NCBI GenBank assembly: GCA_037178625.1
Contig: CM074139.1
Coordinates: 744,001 to 808,000, forward strand
Length of the DNA: 64,000 bases
Direction: 5' to 3'
Source: Skeletonema tropicum
Taxonomy: Eukaryota > Bacillariophyta > Thalassiosirophyceae > Thalassiosirales > Thalassiosiraceae
Position numbers and translations under genes: made by a program. The notes beneath the pieces were generated by a model that was not told the DNA's origin, made no database searches, and worked only from the letters and a program-made list of their open reading frames with translations. The first letter of the stretch is position 1. Every line of letters starts with the position of its first letter. Below are positions 9,961-20,465 of this stretch, piece by piece.

Positions 9961-12900
9961 TAGCGTAATGGAATTTCAAAAGGGTGAAATTTCACTACTG
10001 CAACTTTCGTGAAATTTACAGGGTGAAAGTTGCACCAATTTTGGCCAACAATGAAATTTCACAAAAATTCTGGCGCGAACGGATGGTACTGAACCAACAC
10101 GTAGCACAAAAATAACCTAAGACCCTTCATTCCACCAACCACCAAACCCCAAAGAACACCACGCACCATCCAGATGATGAGTTTGTCAACTCAGCGGAGA
10201 GTAACTCTTCACCAAAATGCTGGCGACTAACAATGCAGTATTACTTATTCCTTCGTAGTAATTCAGCTTACATGCGTGTTCCTGCATTGGCATTTACCAG
10301 ATGATTTTGGGCGCGGATGGCTCTTATTTTGGGTGCGGGTATGTGCACAAATCAACTTTTTGTTCACTCTGCCGTCTACCACGCTGTCATAGTTTGCCTG
10401 GCAATAACAACAACAATTCAATAATCTTCAACAATAATGCTTTTGACATGCGCCGCCAACGCCCTTTGTGGCATGAAGAACTCCCCCCTCAACAACCCGG
10501 CTGATCATCAGTGCATGATGTGTGAAGGACCAATTCATGGTGCCCTTTGCGGTAAACTCTACTGTGAGGAAATTGTGGGCAACCCATCCTACAAAAACCC
10601 TGCAGGGGATCTTAATGATCATGCAAAAACACTTGCCAACTCCCATACCGCTCTCATGTGTCTTCACTGTGTCCAACACAAGCTCACCGCTGCGGCCCCA
10701 ACTGCCGATGCTGCCGTCGCTGCTGTCGATCCACCTGCCGTCGCTGCAGTCGATCCACCCGCAGCACCACCTGCTGCTGTGCCTTTTGCAGCAGCTCCGG
10801 ATGCCAAAAAGCAACGAGACTCAACGCTCTATTCCCAATACGAAATCACGCCCCAACCCAATGGCAAGTTACGTATTGTATGCAAGCACTGTCCTAAGTA
10901 CAACAAGTTGCTAGCGACATTTAATGCAACAAGAGCTAGAAAACATTCTCTCCACGAATGTGAAGGGTTGACATGCCCTCACACAAGGAGACAAATCGAA
11001 GGAGGGGCTCAAGCGAATAAGAAACAAGCAACGTATCTTGCACTTCAATCCAACCCAAGTGAAACTGTTGCTGCCATGCGTAGTAATCATGGCCCCGTTG
11101 CGGTGATTGATCTACTATCCAACTCTGGGGACGTTAGTGATGTCACCAAATCCACCTCCACATCCGTTCCCCCTCGCAAGAAAACAAAGCGTGTACCATC
11201 TGCACAAACTACTATGGAGCACACGTATGGTAAGAGCATGAACCAGGCATCTGCTGACATTGTACTCATGCACGAGGTACGAGCCATTGTCGCTCGTGGC
11301 GAGCCATTGAGTCGTCTATTGGATCCTTGGGTGCAAGCAAGCCTACACCAACGATACCCTGCCATCTTGAAGTTCATTCCAAGTGATGTTGAAACAATCT
11401 ATGACAAGTATGTCATTAAAATTGATAAACAAACGACATCGGAGTTGAAATCATTTATGGCAAAAATTCCCGGACATGTAAATGTTGCGATGGATGGAGT
11501 CACTGTCTTGGGCAAACAAAAGGTACGTGATTTATGTTCTGTACAATAACTTCATTGCTTTCAATTGTCTCACTACTATTTATGTTGCCCTGCTGTATCC
11601 TCTTCTGCCTAGATCGTATACACCGTCGCGAAGAGTGACTTCTCACTCTTCCTCGAATGGAAAGATCTTGGAAGCGATAAGCATGTTACCGAAGCCGAAA
11701 TAGAGGATGCTGTGAGGGTTTGTGAAAACGTCATGAAAGAATACAATGCGAAGATTGTGAGCATTCCTGTTGATAATGCTGCAAGGCATGTTGCGGATCG
11801 AGTTGGGAAGGAACTTGAAGAAAAGTATCCAGGGATGAAGGTCATAGTTACACGCGATCCGGCTCATTGCATCGATTTGCTTATGAAAGACCTAGCCAAG
11901 ACTTCAGTTATGCAACTTGTCATAAAGTATGCTAGGAAAGTCAGGGACTTCGTGAAGATTGATCGCATTGATTCTTTCCGACGCAGCGCAGCTCTAGTGG
12001 ATGAGCTCGTGTTTTACTCCAAAGTTTTCTGCCCCGTGGAGACACGGATGAACCTTCTACATGACGTTGTTGTGAGCGCTCGCAAGTGTCGTGACTTTCT
12101 TCTTGTACTTCCTGGCAAGGCGGAGTATCAAAAGTATCGTAGTGAGCGCACTGCAACAAAGCAAGCTGAGTTGGATGAGCTGATGGAGCACTTCAAGAAG
12201 GAAAATATTTGGAAGATGTTTGATGTTGTTATTGCCTTCACGCTCCCTTTCAAGGAAGCACATTTGGCTTGTTCCCGCAAGGATATGCCACTTAGTGCTT
12301 ACCCCCTCTTGGTTCAAGCGCTGCGCAATGATATTAACAAGTGTCTCACTCCCGAGTTTGATGAACTTCTTGGTCAGGGCTCAAGAGCAGAAGTTGCTGG
12401 TATGATCCGTGAACGTTTCAATATGGATGGTGTTGATCCCAGCGGACTGAAGGTTGGTTTACTCGATGAGCATCACTTGATGTGTTTCCTCTGTGACCCA
12501 AACTCTCGTGTGTGGAGGGAGTTGTTCTACCTGCAGACTAACAAGGCTGCGCTCGTAAGGAAGATGATCGAGTGGTATGTGCCTTTGGGTGAAGATGGTT
12601 CTGATGAGATGCGGAGGAGAGTTAAAAAGGATTTTGAGGACTTTGATACTCAAAACAATGACTGGTTTCATTCTTTTGACGTTCCACTTCCATCGCTTCC
12701 ATCTTTGGAACAGCTGCAACAGAACAACAAGTCTTTTAGTATCAAAAATGTGGTACAGTATGTGGAATCAACTGGTGCTATTTCTGGTCGCATCACGTGG
12801 TTTGAATGTTATGCAGGATCATCTGACTTCTATCGATTGGTTGCTAAGCCTCTAATGTCTATGGGAACTGTCGGATCGATGGATTGTGAGCGTAGGGCCA

Positions 12901-13189
12901 AACCTCTGAAGAACAGCATTCTTGTGAAGGATAGGAATAGGATGAAGGATCCAACTGGTGTTGCACTTCTTCGAGGGAAGGAAAACCTCCGTCATATCAT
13001 GGATGCGAAGAAGATGCTTGGAAAGAAGCTTGCTGACAGTCTCTCTTAGAGTGATGTGTTGACTGCAGAGTGCAAAGTATTACGACTATCTCAGGATAAG
13101 CTAGAGTGAAATTTAATCCCTTGAAATTTCTGAAATTTCAACCTGCAATTTTCAACCCCCTCCAAAAATGGTGAAATTCCATTACGCTA
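9961..13189 (+). mobile_element. Complete hAT DNA transposon (3,229 bp)
   Basis: Perfect 18-bp terminal inverted repeats (TAGCGTAATGGAATTTCA at 9961-9978 and inverted at 13172-13189) are flanked by the 8-bp direct duplication CTCTCGAG at 9953-9960 and 13190-13197. The 8-bp duplication and the transposase identify the hAT superfamily. Paralogous HSF promoters at 3506, 18047, 25498 and 27847 carry a single uninterrupted CTCTCGAG, the empty site. Both ends hold repeated GTGAAATTTCA-like motifs that may bind transposase. With intact ends and an intact spliced transposase it looks potentially active. Confidence 0.93.
10437..13049 (+). CDS. hAT-family transposase (two exons)
   Basis: Exon 1 is 10437-11522 and exon 2 is 11613-13049, joined by a 90-bp phase-0 intron (GTACGT...CTGCCTAG). 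The joined frame gives 840 residues with no interruption; the apparent GTG start at 11712 is merely inside exon 2. The N-terminal part has Cys/His pairs (HQCMMC..., residues about 22-80) and a BED-type zinc-finger-like segment (CKHC...HSLHEC, about 148-175). The catalytic core resembles DUF659/hAT: MDGVTVLG ends exon 1, then VDNAARHV and RDPAHCIDL in exon 2. The C-terminus has the hAT dimerisation signature (SMDCERRAKPLKNS and RNRMKDPTG). It would cut and paste the surrounding element. A decayed relative lies at 40568-41504. Confidence 0.88.
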
Positions 13190-13205
13190 CTCTCGAGGCT
13201 CAATT

Positions 13206-13276
13206 TAAAAAAAAAAAAAAAATTAACGGAAATCTTAAAGTACGTCATGGTTGGCCCTCCAGGGGCGAAATTATCT
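13206..13276. repeat. Short A-tract-associated insertion in unit B promoter
   Basis: Between CTCAATTTA and CAATTATACC, which are adjacent in unit C, unit B carries a roughly 70-bp insert. It starts with a run of about 17 A and contains the GGAAATCTTAAAGTACG... GGGGCGAAATTATCTA segment. A longer form of that segment recurs at 39117-39176 and inverted at 9775-9810. The flanking CAATT on each side could be a target duplication. Confidence 0.5.
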
Positions 13277-13499
13277 ACAATTATACCAAAGAAAGAATCA
13301 ACATTTGTGCCGTTCCTGTGAGCTGCTGACGCTGCTAAATAGAATTCGCATGCTTTTTCTGCGAATCGCTGGAACCAAATTTCTACACAGCAATCTTACA
13401 TCATCATCAGTACCATACCTGACCATAAAACAACAACTTACTCATCCACAAACTACGCTGGACTAAGCATCGGAACCCCCTTTTACGAAGGCTGAGGAC

Positions 13500-14825
13500 A
13501 TGGAGAAGACAATAGACAAATACCAACACATCGACGACGACACAATCTCGAATGATGCGGCTCCTCCAGCGAGGGCAATTGAAAAAACTGATGTAGCCCC
13601 AGCGCCAGAACGAGAAGGCCTCAAGCTCCTATTCGCCGCATCTAAAATCGAGACCGATATGGACCCCCAGGACAAAGCCGAAGATGCCGATGTCGAAGCG
13701 AACGGGGCTCCTCAAGCTCAAGCTCAAGCTCAAGTGGCATCTAGCATCACAGTAGTCAGCAACGGGACCGTCGCTGGTGCCGCCGACCTCGAATCCGGAA
13801 ACGGCGGAGAAACAGGAGAGGCAGCAGCAGCCTACTTCACCGAGAATGACTCCGAGATCGAGACCGAGACCGAGAACTTAGCCATCGCGGCTCTCGAGAA
13901 TCAGGAAAAGAGCTTTCCTCAAATCCTACATGAGATCCTTGCCACGACGGAGTGTCAGCCCATCCTTCACTGGCTTCCCGATGGCTTCTCGTTCCTTATT
14001 GTGGACAAGCAACGATTCTCTAGTGAGATTCTACCCCAATACTTCCGGGGTGCCCTATTGAATAGCTTCATCCGAAAGCTCAACCGATGGGGATTCCGCA
14101 GGGTCAAGAGTCGTTTCAAGGGAGAGGAATCCTCGTTTGCACACAGGAACTTTGTCCGTGACAAGCCTTGGCTGTGCATGAAAATGAGGTGCAAGTCCAA
14201 GCCAAGCTATCACAAAGTTCCTTCTGCTAAGAAAGCGACGCAGAAGAAGAAGAAGAAGACCAAGCAAACATCTACAGCTATTACTGAGGCGTCCGATGGC
14301 AAGAGTCTTGCCACTCCTGCCGCTGCCGGCATTGTGGTACCTACAAAAGCCCCTCCCCCCTTCTTGGCGACAAATGGCACGGACAATGGGGCATTTGTTC
14401 CCACTTTCTCACGCATGGCAATATCGGAACATGAACCGCTACCACTGCCTGATCCTCATCGTAATCCAACCTTACACTTACCCAAGGCTGCTCCTGTACC
14501 TGTAGCTCCAGCTCGCTTTCTTTCCGCCGCTGGTACTGGTACGTCGACCATGCAAGAAAGGCAGCGCGATCATCCGCATCAGCACCTTGTCTATCATCAA
14601 CATCAACAACGCATCTTCCATGAAAGGCAAATCCTCATTGCTCAAATGCATCGGCGTCATCAGCTTCAAGTGGAGATGCAGCGTCTCAATCAGATGTCGT
14701 CACTGATTGCAGAGCAACAATTTGATGCCAGCAGTCGTGCTGCCCAGCAGAGAGCCATGATGGCAAAGTATTCACGTGATATGTTGAAGAGTAGCCTCAA
14801 TTATCACAAAGGAGGGAGGAAGTAA
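13500..14825 (+). CDS. HSF-type transcription factor, subfamily a copy B
   Basis: An intact 441-residue paralog of copy A, identical over almost all of the DNA-binding domain (about residues 139-233). The Gln-Ala run is one hexanucleotide unit shorter (three units). Conservative changes include Thr for Lys in the basic stretch after the domain. The start is the same ATGGAGAAG as in copies A, D and E; the in-frame TAA at 13464-13466 separates it from an open leader. The complete hAT element lies about 310 bp upstream, so expression from the duplicated promoter may be altered. The Kazal-like pseudogene is convergent downstream. Confidence 0.92.
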   Translation: MEKTIDKYQHIDDDTISNDAAPPARAIEKTDVAPAPEREGLKLLFAASKIETDMDPQDKAEDADVEANGAPQAQAQAQVASSITVVSNGTVAGAADLESGNGGETGEAAAAYFTENDSEIETETENLAIAALENQEKSFPQILHEILATTECQPILHWLPDGFSFLIVDKQRFSSEILPQYFRGALLNSFIRKLNRWGFRRVKSRFKGEESSFAHRNFVRDKPWLCMKMRCKSKPSYHKVPSAKKATQKKKKKTKQTSTAITEASDGKSLATPAAAGIVVPTKAPPPFLATNGTDNGAFVPTFSRMAISEHEPLPLPDPHRNPTLHLPKAAPVPVAPARFLSAAGTGTSTMQERQRDHPHQHLVYHQHQQRIFHERQILIAQMHRRHQLQVEMQRLNQMSSLIAEQQFDASSRAAQQRAMMAKYSRDMLKSSLNYHKGGRK

Positions 14826-15204
14826 GAGTAGAAGAAACACAAATGACACATGAACATGCTGGAACAATATTGTTCATATAAACTATATAGGGAATTGAGT
14901 TTGAATATATGATATCATATTTCGTTGCCAGTTGCCTGGGGTATTGTGTTTGAAGATATGTTCTGCTGTGTTTTATCAAGATGGCCTTTCGTGTATATTG
15001 TACATGTATATGATAAGATCGAACAGACAACAGAACATTATGTTAAAAAGAAATCGTAATGCCCACGAAACTATCAAATCACCGCACATATCAAGAGCAA
15101 GAAAAAAGCTGTCATTCTGAAAAGAAGTTGTTCTCTATTTCAAAATTATTCTCTATTTTCTCATACTAAACAAGGCAACAATACAATATACTCCTATCAA
15201 ATGA

Positions 15205-15675
15205 CTACTCATCAGCATCATCATCCGGGACAGTAGCAGTAGGAGCCGTAGTACAATCCGGATCAGCCCGAATATCACACAAGACATTCACAGCCGCAGC
15301 CTGAGCACAAGATGGATTGCCATAATATTCCCCATCACACCCCACGACCGGTTTCAAACTACGATTGCATCCAAAACGTTGCTTGACACAGTGACCAGTC
15401 TGCTGTTCCGTCAAGAATTGACCATCACATACCCCCATGGGTAGTTGGCAGTAACATTGATTTCCTCCATAGCCGTTATCGCATTGAGGAAGGTCGCTGC
15501 ATTCCTCGTCGAATGTGCAGGAGGAGGTGCTGCTACTTGTGTTCTCAAGTTGTTGTTCTAGCATGTCGATGCGTTCTTCCATACGATTGATTTCATGTTG
15601 TAGTTGATAGGTGTTGCGGAGTCTGGCGTTACTGGCGGAGGTTGTGGAGAGGGTGAGGAGAAAGAGTGTGGTGAT
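15205..15675 (-). pseudogene. 5'-truncated Kazal-like gene, unit B
   Basis: Homology with the complete copies covers the mature region, coiled coil and part of the signal peptide, then stops at about 15675. Beyond it the frame stays open into unrelated sequence, but only to a TTG at 15789; no ATG precedes the Met inside the coiled coil. The first residues of the signal peptide (MMSRISSF) are therefore lost. Unless a new upstream exon supplies a start, the gene is dead. Confidence 0.72.
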
Positions 15676-16363
15676 TTGAGCCTTACGGTGTTGTGTAGAT
15701 TTTTTTCTGGATTTGTTCCACGTCGCACGCGCCAAGACCTCCGACGGATTACTAGAGACATCTTTGCATACACATAACGTAGTCTGCAATAAGCAGCTCT
15801 AGTACCTCTTTTTCTAGCGTGACAGACCACACAGGAGGACCAAGGCGCGACGCCGGTTTTCCGCAGGAAAACTATCTATCACCTATTGAAGTTATCACCT
15901 ATTGAAGTTGCCTAAATTGAAGCAAGGGAATAACTCCCTTGATTGAAGCAAGAAGATCAAGAAGTTGAAGTATGTGGCCTCTTTTTGGTGTTACAACCAC
16001 CTCAGTTCCCTGTGCATATTTTCCTTCGTATTGTCGCGTCGTATCCAGGCCTTTCTCTCGGGTAATCAATTAAGCCTTTTTTTTTGCGTCGTCATCATCT
16101 GTTGATCAAACCCGGAAATGAAGTAAGTTGAAGCTAATGTTGCAGCCTACTTTTTTTGTACTAACATAGGTACCTACTTACTACTTAGACGGCGCGGAGT
16201 GCAACAAACTTCTTCACGACCAATGCACAAGTATGCAGGCATGCATTCACCCTCAGGCTACAATACTACTTATGCATCCCGGTTGCTCTCATAATATTCC
16301 AAGTAATATTCCATCCACAATACTAACACGATAAAAAACACACCGTACGTTTAGTAACTCACC
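15676..16363. other. Spacer after unit B breakpoint
   Basis: No gene is supported. DNA changes character at about 15676, where unit B homology ends. Direct repeats TATCACCTATTGAAGTT occur near 15878-15906. The final 100 bases presumably hold the promoter of the gene at 16364. Confidence 0.45.
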
Positions 16364-16984
16364 ATGAACAAGTGCACCAATCTGGAACCGACAAATGAGT
16401 CAGCGCTGCCATCAACGTCATCAAGACAAGGCGAGCAGCCAACATCAGCAACCGGGATTACGATTACTCAGCCCTCATCTCGCCATGCCAGAAAGAGGTC
16501 GCTACTCGAGGTTGAGCCTCTCATAGAAGTCAAGAAGTCTTCGAGCAAGCCCATCACGACCGCTTCTTGCAGCCGCAAACGCCAACGCAGCAGGAAGGAA
16601 GCCACTGTTCGCTTTGCATCTACCCCTCATCAAACGCACGTCGTGCCCCGATGGACCAAGGATGAGGAAGCAAGCTCTTGGTACTCCAAGCGTGACTTAC
16701 TTGCTTTTCAATATCAAGAATCAATAGACGCTGCAATACTTCGAACACTCATCCAAACGACGACTAATATCGAAACCATGCCACAACAGCCTGCCGTGTA
16801 CAGAGGCTTGGAGCGATTGTTAAGTCCCCAAATTGCCAGCGAGATTTTTGATCGTAGAAAGCGATGTGTGATGGGTGTTTTGGTGGCTCAGCATAGAGGT
16901 CTCAACATAGATCTGATAGCACAAGTAAGTCAAAACATCAGTGATAAGGGCGCTGCTTGGGCATTGACTCTCGGAAGAATATGA
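16364..16984 (+). CDS. Uncharacterised diatom-type protein, 206 residues
   Basis: An ATG in strong context (CTCACCATGAAC) opens a 206-codon frame. The first 85 residues are Ser/Thr-rich and basic with RKRQRSRKE, a likely nuclear signal. The second half begins with a VRFAS...PRWTKDEEASSWYS block and contains YRGLERLLS near residue 147. This VRF...W...RGLE layout recurs in many short diatom proteins of unknown function, by my recollection of the family. The sequence has no catalytic motif. It lies upstream of the Helitron-like end and may have been carried with it, which is speculation. Confidence 0.6.
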   Translation: MNKCTNLEPTNESALPSTSSRQGEQPTSATGITITQPSSRHARKRSLLEVEPLIEVKKSSSKPITTASCSRKRQRSRKEATVRFASTPHQTHVVPRWTKDEEASSWYSKRDLLAFQYQESIDAAILRTLIQTTTNIETMPQQPAVYRGLERLLSPQIASEIFDRRKRCVMGVLVAQHRGLNIDLIAQVSQNISDKGAAWALTLGRI

Positions 16985-17814
16985 TGTTAGGAAAGAGGAA
17001 TGGTCTACTCATTTGTAGCAATCTAGAAAATAGAAGCATTTTCAACGCTATTAGCAAAGATAACTGAACATAATATGAACACATGATTTCATTGAGATCG
17101 ATACTTTGTATAAGGGACTGGTCCGAATACAAATCCGCTCCTTTAAGTACCTTAGGTGGATAGTAGGAAAGAAGTTAAGTACCATCATCCACACAGCCGA
17201 ATCGTTATTAGATGTTAACTAATTTGAACTTTGACTCTTACCTACTTATGCTGCTCTACTTACTTAGAGGCTAGAGCTCTCTCTAAAGAGCAGTCGCGGG
17301 CCCAGCTGAAGGGAATCCTTCCATTAACTTTGTATTTATTTATTTATTTAAGATTCCCGTTTCGAGTTGAAGTTTAGGTTGATTATTCGCTTGCGGACGG
17401 ACTTTTCGTTACAATTCGAACGAGCTAAGTAGTGCATGCAGACAGGAGATAGATACTGTACGACGTACTATAGTATCAATGCAAATGGCGCTTTATTTAC
17501 ATCTTCCAAAAGTTAGGCTTTATGGGGGAAAGCTTCGACTGAGATCAAGCAAAACCATTTATTTGCCCTCAGTTGGACATTTATTTACCCTCGCTCGGTT
17601 TGGTCTGATTCTCGGGCGGATATTTACCACGTCAAGCCAATAGAAGTACTTAAAATAGCCGTTTCGTGCGGTTGATTTCACACCTCTCCGGTTCCATCTT
17701 GAGAAAACAATTGAGAAGGTTGAGAAAACTGCTATTTGTGTACATACGGTACTTGAAACTGTCAAGGAACAAGAAAGACCAAGCAAGGTAAGGCCAACAT
17801 GAATCAAAACTAAA
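16985..17814. other. Intergenic, no gene seen
   Basis: AT-rich spacer. Near 17330 the string TTAACTTTGTATTTATTTATT recurs in related form at 36470 and 61200 (inverted). Nothing else is supported. Confidence 0.4.
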
Positions 17815-17985
17815 AAGAATAAAACCATACCCTTTCAGATTCATGACGCTTCAGGTTTGCATTCGCTTCCAACAACAAGTTAGAGCCGCTTCGGACCGTT
17901 CGTTCTCATGCCAACAAAAATAACTGTCCGCAAGACCCATTTCGGGGGGGCTAGCGGACCAGCAAGCCGAGCTGGTCCGGTCTAG
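17815..17985 (+). mobile_element. Helitron-like 3' terminus abutting unit C
   Basis: The segment ends with a perfect 9-bp hairpin (CGGACCAGC 17955-17963, GCTGGTCCG 17971-17979), two bases, then CTAG (17982-17985). Immediately after CTAG comes TCTTTCTG, which is where homology to the HSF promoters resumes (GGTA/TCTTTCTG at 25392 and 27780). A GC-rich hairpin, a CTRR end and insertion between host A and T are Helitron hallmarks. About 170 bp of this end recurs at 39050-39348 with the same hairpin and CTAG. The 5' TC end was not located. Confidence 0.6.
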
Positions 17986-18271
17986 TCTTTCTGAGAATAA
18001 GAATGAATGAGAATTCCTTTTTTAGTCTAAAAGCAGAAGCCTCTCGAGGCTCAATTATACCAAAGAAAGAATCAACCTTTTTTGCCGTTCCTGTGAGCTG
18101 CTGACGCTGCTAAATAGAATTCGCATGCTTTTTCTGCGAATCGCTGGAACCAAATTTCTACACAGCAATCTTACATCATCAGTACCATACCTGACCATAA
18201 AACAACAACTTACTCATTCACAAACTACGCTGGACTCAGCATCGGAACCCCCTTTTACGAAGGCTGAGGAC

Positions 18272-19594
18272 ATGGAGAACACAATAGACAAATACCAACA
18301 CATCGACGACGACACAACCTCGAATGATGCGGCTCCTCCAGCGAGGGCAATTGAACAAACTCATGTATTAGCCCCAGAACGAGAAGGCCTCAAGCTCCTA
18401 TTCGCCGCATCTAAAATCGAGACCGATATGGACCCCCAGGACAAAGCCGAAGATGCCGATGTCGAAGCGAACGGGGCTTCTCAAGCTCAAGCTCAAGTGG
18501 CATCTAGCATCACAGTAGTCAGCAACGGGACCGTCGCTGGTGCCGCCGACCTCGAATCCGGAAACGGCGGAGAAACAGGAGAGGAAGCAGCAGCCTACTT
18601 CACCGAGAATGACTCCGAGATCGAGACCGAGACCGAGACCGAGAACTTAGCCATCGCGGCTCTCGAGAATCAGGAAAAGATCTTTCCTCAAATCCTACAT
18701 GAGATCCTTGCCACGACGGAGTGTCAGCCCATCCTTCACTGGCTTCCCGATGGCTTCTCGTTCCTTATTGTGGACAAGCAACGATTCTCTAGTGAGATTC
18801 TACCCCAATACTTCCGGGGTGCCCTATTGAATAGCTTCATCCGAAAGCTCAACCGATGGGGATTCCGCAGGGTCAAGAGTCGTTTCAAGGGAGAGGAATC
18901 CTCGTTTGCACACAGGAACTTTGTCCGTGACAAGCCTTGGCTGTGCATGAAAATGAGGTGCAAGTCCAAGCCAAGCTATCACAAAGTTCCTTCTGCTAAG
19001 AAAGCGACGCAGAAGAAGCAGAAGAAGACCAAGCAAAAATCTACAGCTATTACTGAGGCGTCCGATGGCAAGAGTCTTGCCGCTCCTGCCGCTGCCGGCA
19101 TTGTGGTACCTACAAAAGCCCCTCCCCCCTTCTTGGCAACGAATGGCACGGACAATGGGGCATTTGTTCCCACTTTCTCACGCATGGCAATATCGGAACA
19201 TGAACCGCTGCCACTGCCTGATCCTCATCGTAATCCAACCTTACACTTATCCAAGGCTGCTCCTGTACCTGTAGCTCCAGCTCGCTTTCTTTCCGCCGCT
19301 GGTACTGGTACGTCGACCATGCAAGAAAGGCAGCGCGATCATCCGCATCAGCACCTTGTCTATCATCAACATCAACAACGCATCTTCCATGAAAGGCAAA
19401 TCCTCATTGCTCAAATGCATCGGCGTCATCAGCTTCAAGTGGAGATGCAGCGTCTCAATCAGATGTCGTCACTGATTGCAGAGCAACAATTTGATGCCAT
19501 CAGTCGTGCTGCCCAGCAGAGAGCCATGATGGCAAAGTATTCAAGTGATATGTTGAAGAGTAGCCTCAATTATCACAAAGGAGGGAGGAAGTAA
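18272..19594 (+). CDS. HSF-type transcription factor, subfamily a copy C
   Basis: The conserved ATG at 18272 gives a 440-residue protein. In this copy only, the leader stop TAA is changed to TCA, so the frame is open back to an ATG at 18125, which would add 49 residues. The conserved start is preferred because the other copies cannot use the upstream one. The DNA-binding domain (about residues 138-232 from 18272) is unchanged. The Gln-Ala run has only two hexanucleotide units and the Glu-Thr run has one extra unit. The 5' flank is cut by a Helitron-like end about 290 bp upstream. Convergent with the complete Kazal-like gene. Confidence 0.9.
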   Translation: MENTIDKYQHIDDDTTSNDAAPPARAIEQTHVLAPEREGLKLLFAASKIETDMDPQDKAEDADVEANGASQAQAQVASSITVVSNGTVAGAADLESGNGGETGEEAAAYFTENDSEIETETETENLAIAALENQEKIFPQILHEILATTECQPILHWLPDGFSFLIVDKQRFSSEILPQYFRGALLNSFIRKLNRWGFRRVKSRFKGEESSFAHRNFVRDKPWLCMKMRCKSKPSYHKVPSAKKATQKKQKKTKQKSTAITEASDGKSLAAPAAAGIVVPTKAPPPFLATNGTDNGAFVPTFSRMAISEHEPLPLPDPHRNPTLHLSKAAPVPVAPARFLSAAGTGTSTMQERQRDHPHQHLVYHQHQQRIFHERQILIAQMHRRHQLQVEMQRLNQMSSLIAEQQFDAISRAAQQRAMMAKYSSDMLKSSLNYHKGGRK

Positions 19595-19973
19595 GAGTAG
19601 AAGAAACACAAATGACACATGAACATGCTGGAACAATATTGTTCATATAAACTATATAGGGAATTGAGTTTGAATATATGATATCATATTTCGTTGCCAG
19701 TTGCCTGGGGTATTGTGTTTGAAGATATGTTCTGCTGTGTTTTATCAAGATGGCCTTTCGTGTATATTGTACATGTATATGATAAGATCGAACAGACAAC
19801 AAAACATTATGTTAAAAAGAAATCGTAATGCCCACGAAACTATCAAATCACCGCACATATCAAGAGCAAGAAAAAAGCTGTCATTCTGAAAAGAAGTTGT
19901 TCTCTATTTCAAAATTATTCTCTATTTTCTCATACTAAACAAGGCAACAATACAATATACTCCTATCAACTGA

Positions 19974-20465
19974 CTACTCATCAGCATTATCATCCGGGAC
20001 AGTAGCAGCAGGAGCCGTAGTACAATCCGGATCAGCCCGAATATCACACAAGACATTCACAGCCGCAGCCTGAGCACAGGATGGATTCCCATAATATTTC
20101 CCATCACACCCCACGACCGGTTTCAAACTACGATTGCATCCAAAACGTTGCTTGGCACAGTGACCAGTCTGCTGTTCCGTCAAGAATTGACCATCACATA
20201 CCCCCATGGGTAGTTGGCAGTAACATTGATTTCCTCCATAGCCGTTATCGCATTGAGGAAGGTCGCTGCATTCCTCGTCGAATGTGCAAGAGGTGCTACT
20301 GCTACTTGTGTTCTCCAATTGTTGTTCTAGCATGTCGATACGTTCTTCCATACGATTGATTTCATGTTGTAGTTGATAGGTGTTGCGGAGTCTGGCGTTA
20401 CTGGCGGAGGTTGTGGAGAGGGTGAGGAGAAAGAGTGTGGTGAATGATGAGATGCGGGACATCAT
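19974..20465 (-). CDS. Secreted Kazal-like Cys-rich protein, unit C
   Basis: An intact 163-residue frame with two adjacent ATGs at 20465 and 20462. Residues 1-21 form a signal peptide (TLFLLTLSTTSASNA). Residues about 28-52 form a short coiled coil (YQLQHEINRMEERIDMLEQQ). A Cys-rich body follows. The block VVGCDGKYYGNPSCAQAAAV resembles the core of Kazal-type protease inhibitors (CGxDGxxYxNxC), and a CxFDEECxDLPQCxN segment precedes it. A secreted inhibitor or extracellular binding protein is plausible; inhibitory activity is not shown by sequence alone. The tail is acidic. It diverges from the methyltransferase-like gene fragment across 468 bp. Complete sister copy at 29781. Confidence 0.78.
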   Translation of the reverse strand: MMSRISSFTTLFLLTLSTTSASNARLRNTYQLQHEINRMEERIDMLEQQLENTSSSSTSCTFDEECSDLPQCDNGYGGNQCYCQLPMGVCDGQFLTEQQTGHCAKQRFGCNRSLKPVVGCDGKYYGNPSCAQAAAVNVLCDIRADPDCTTAPAATVPDDNADE

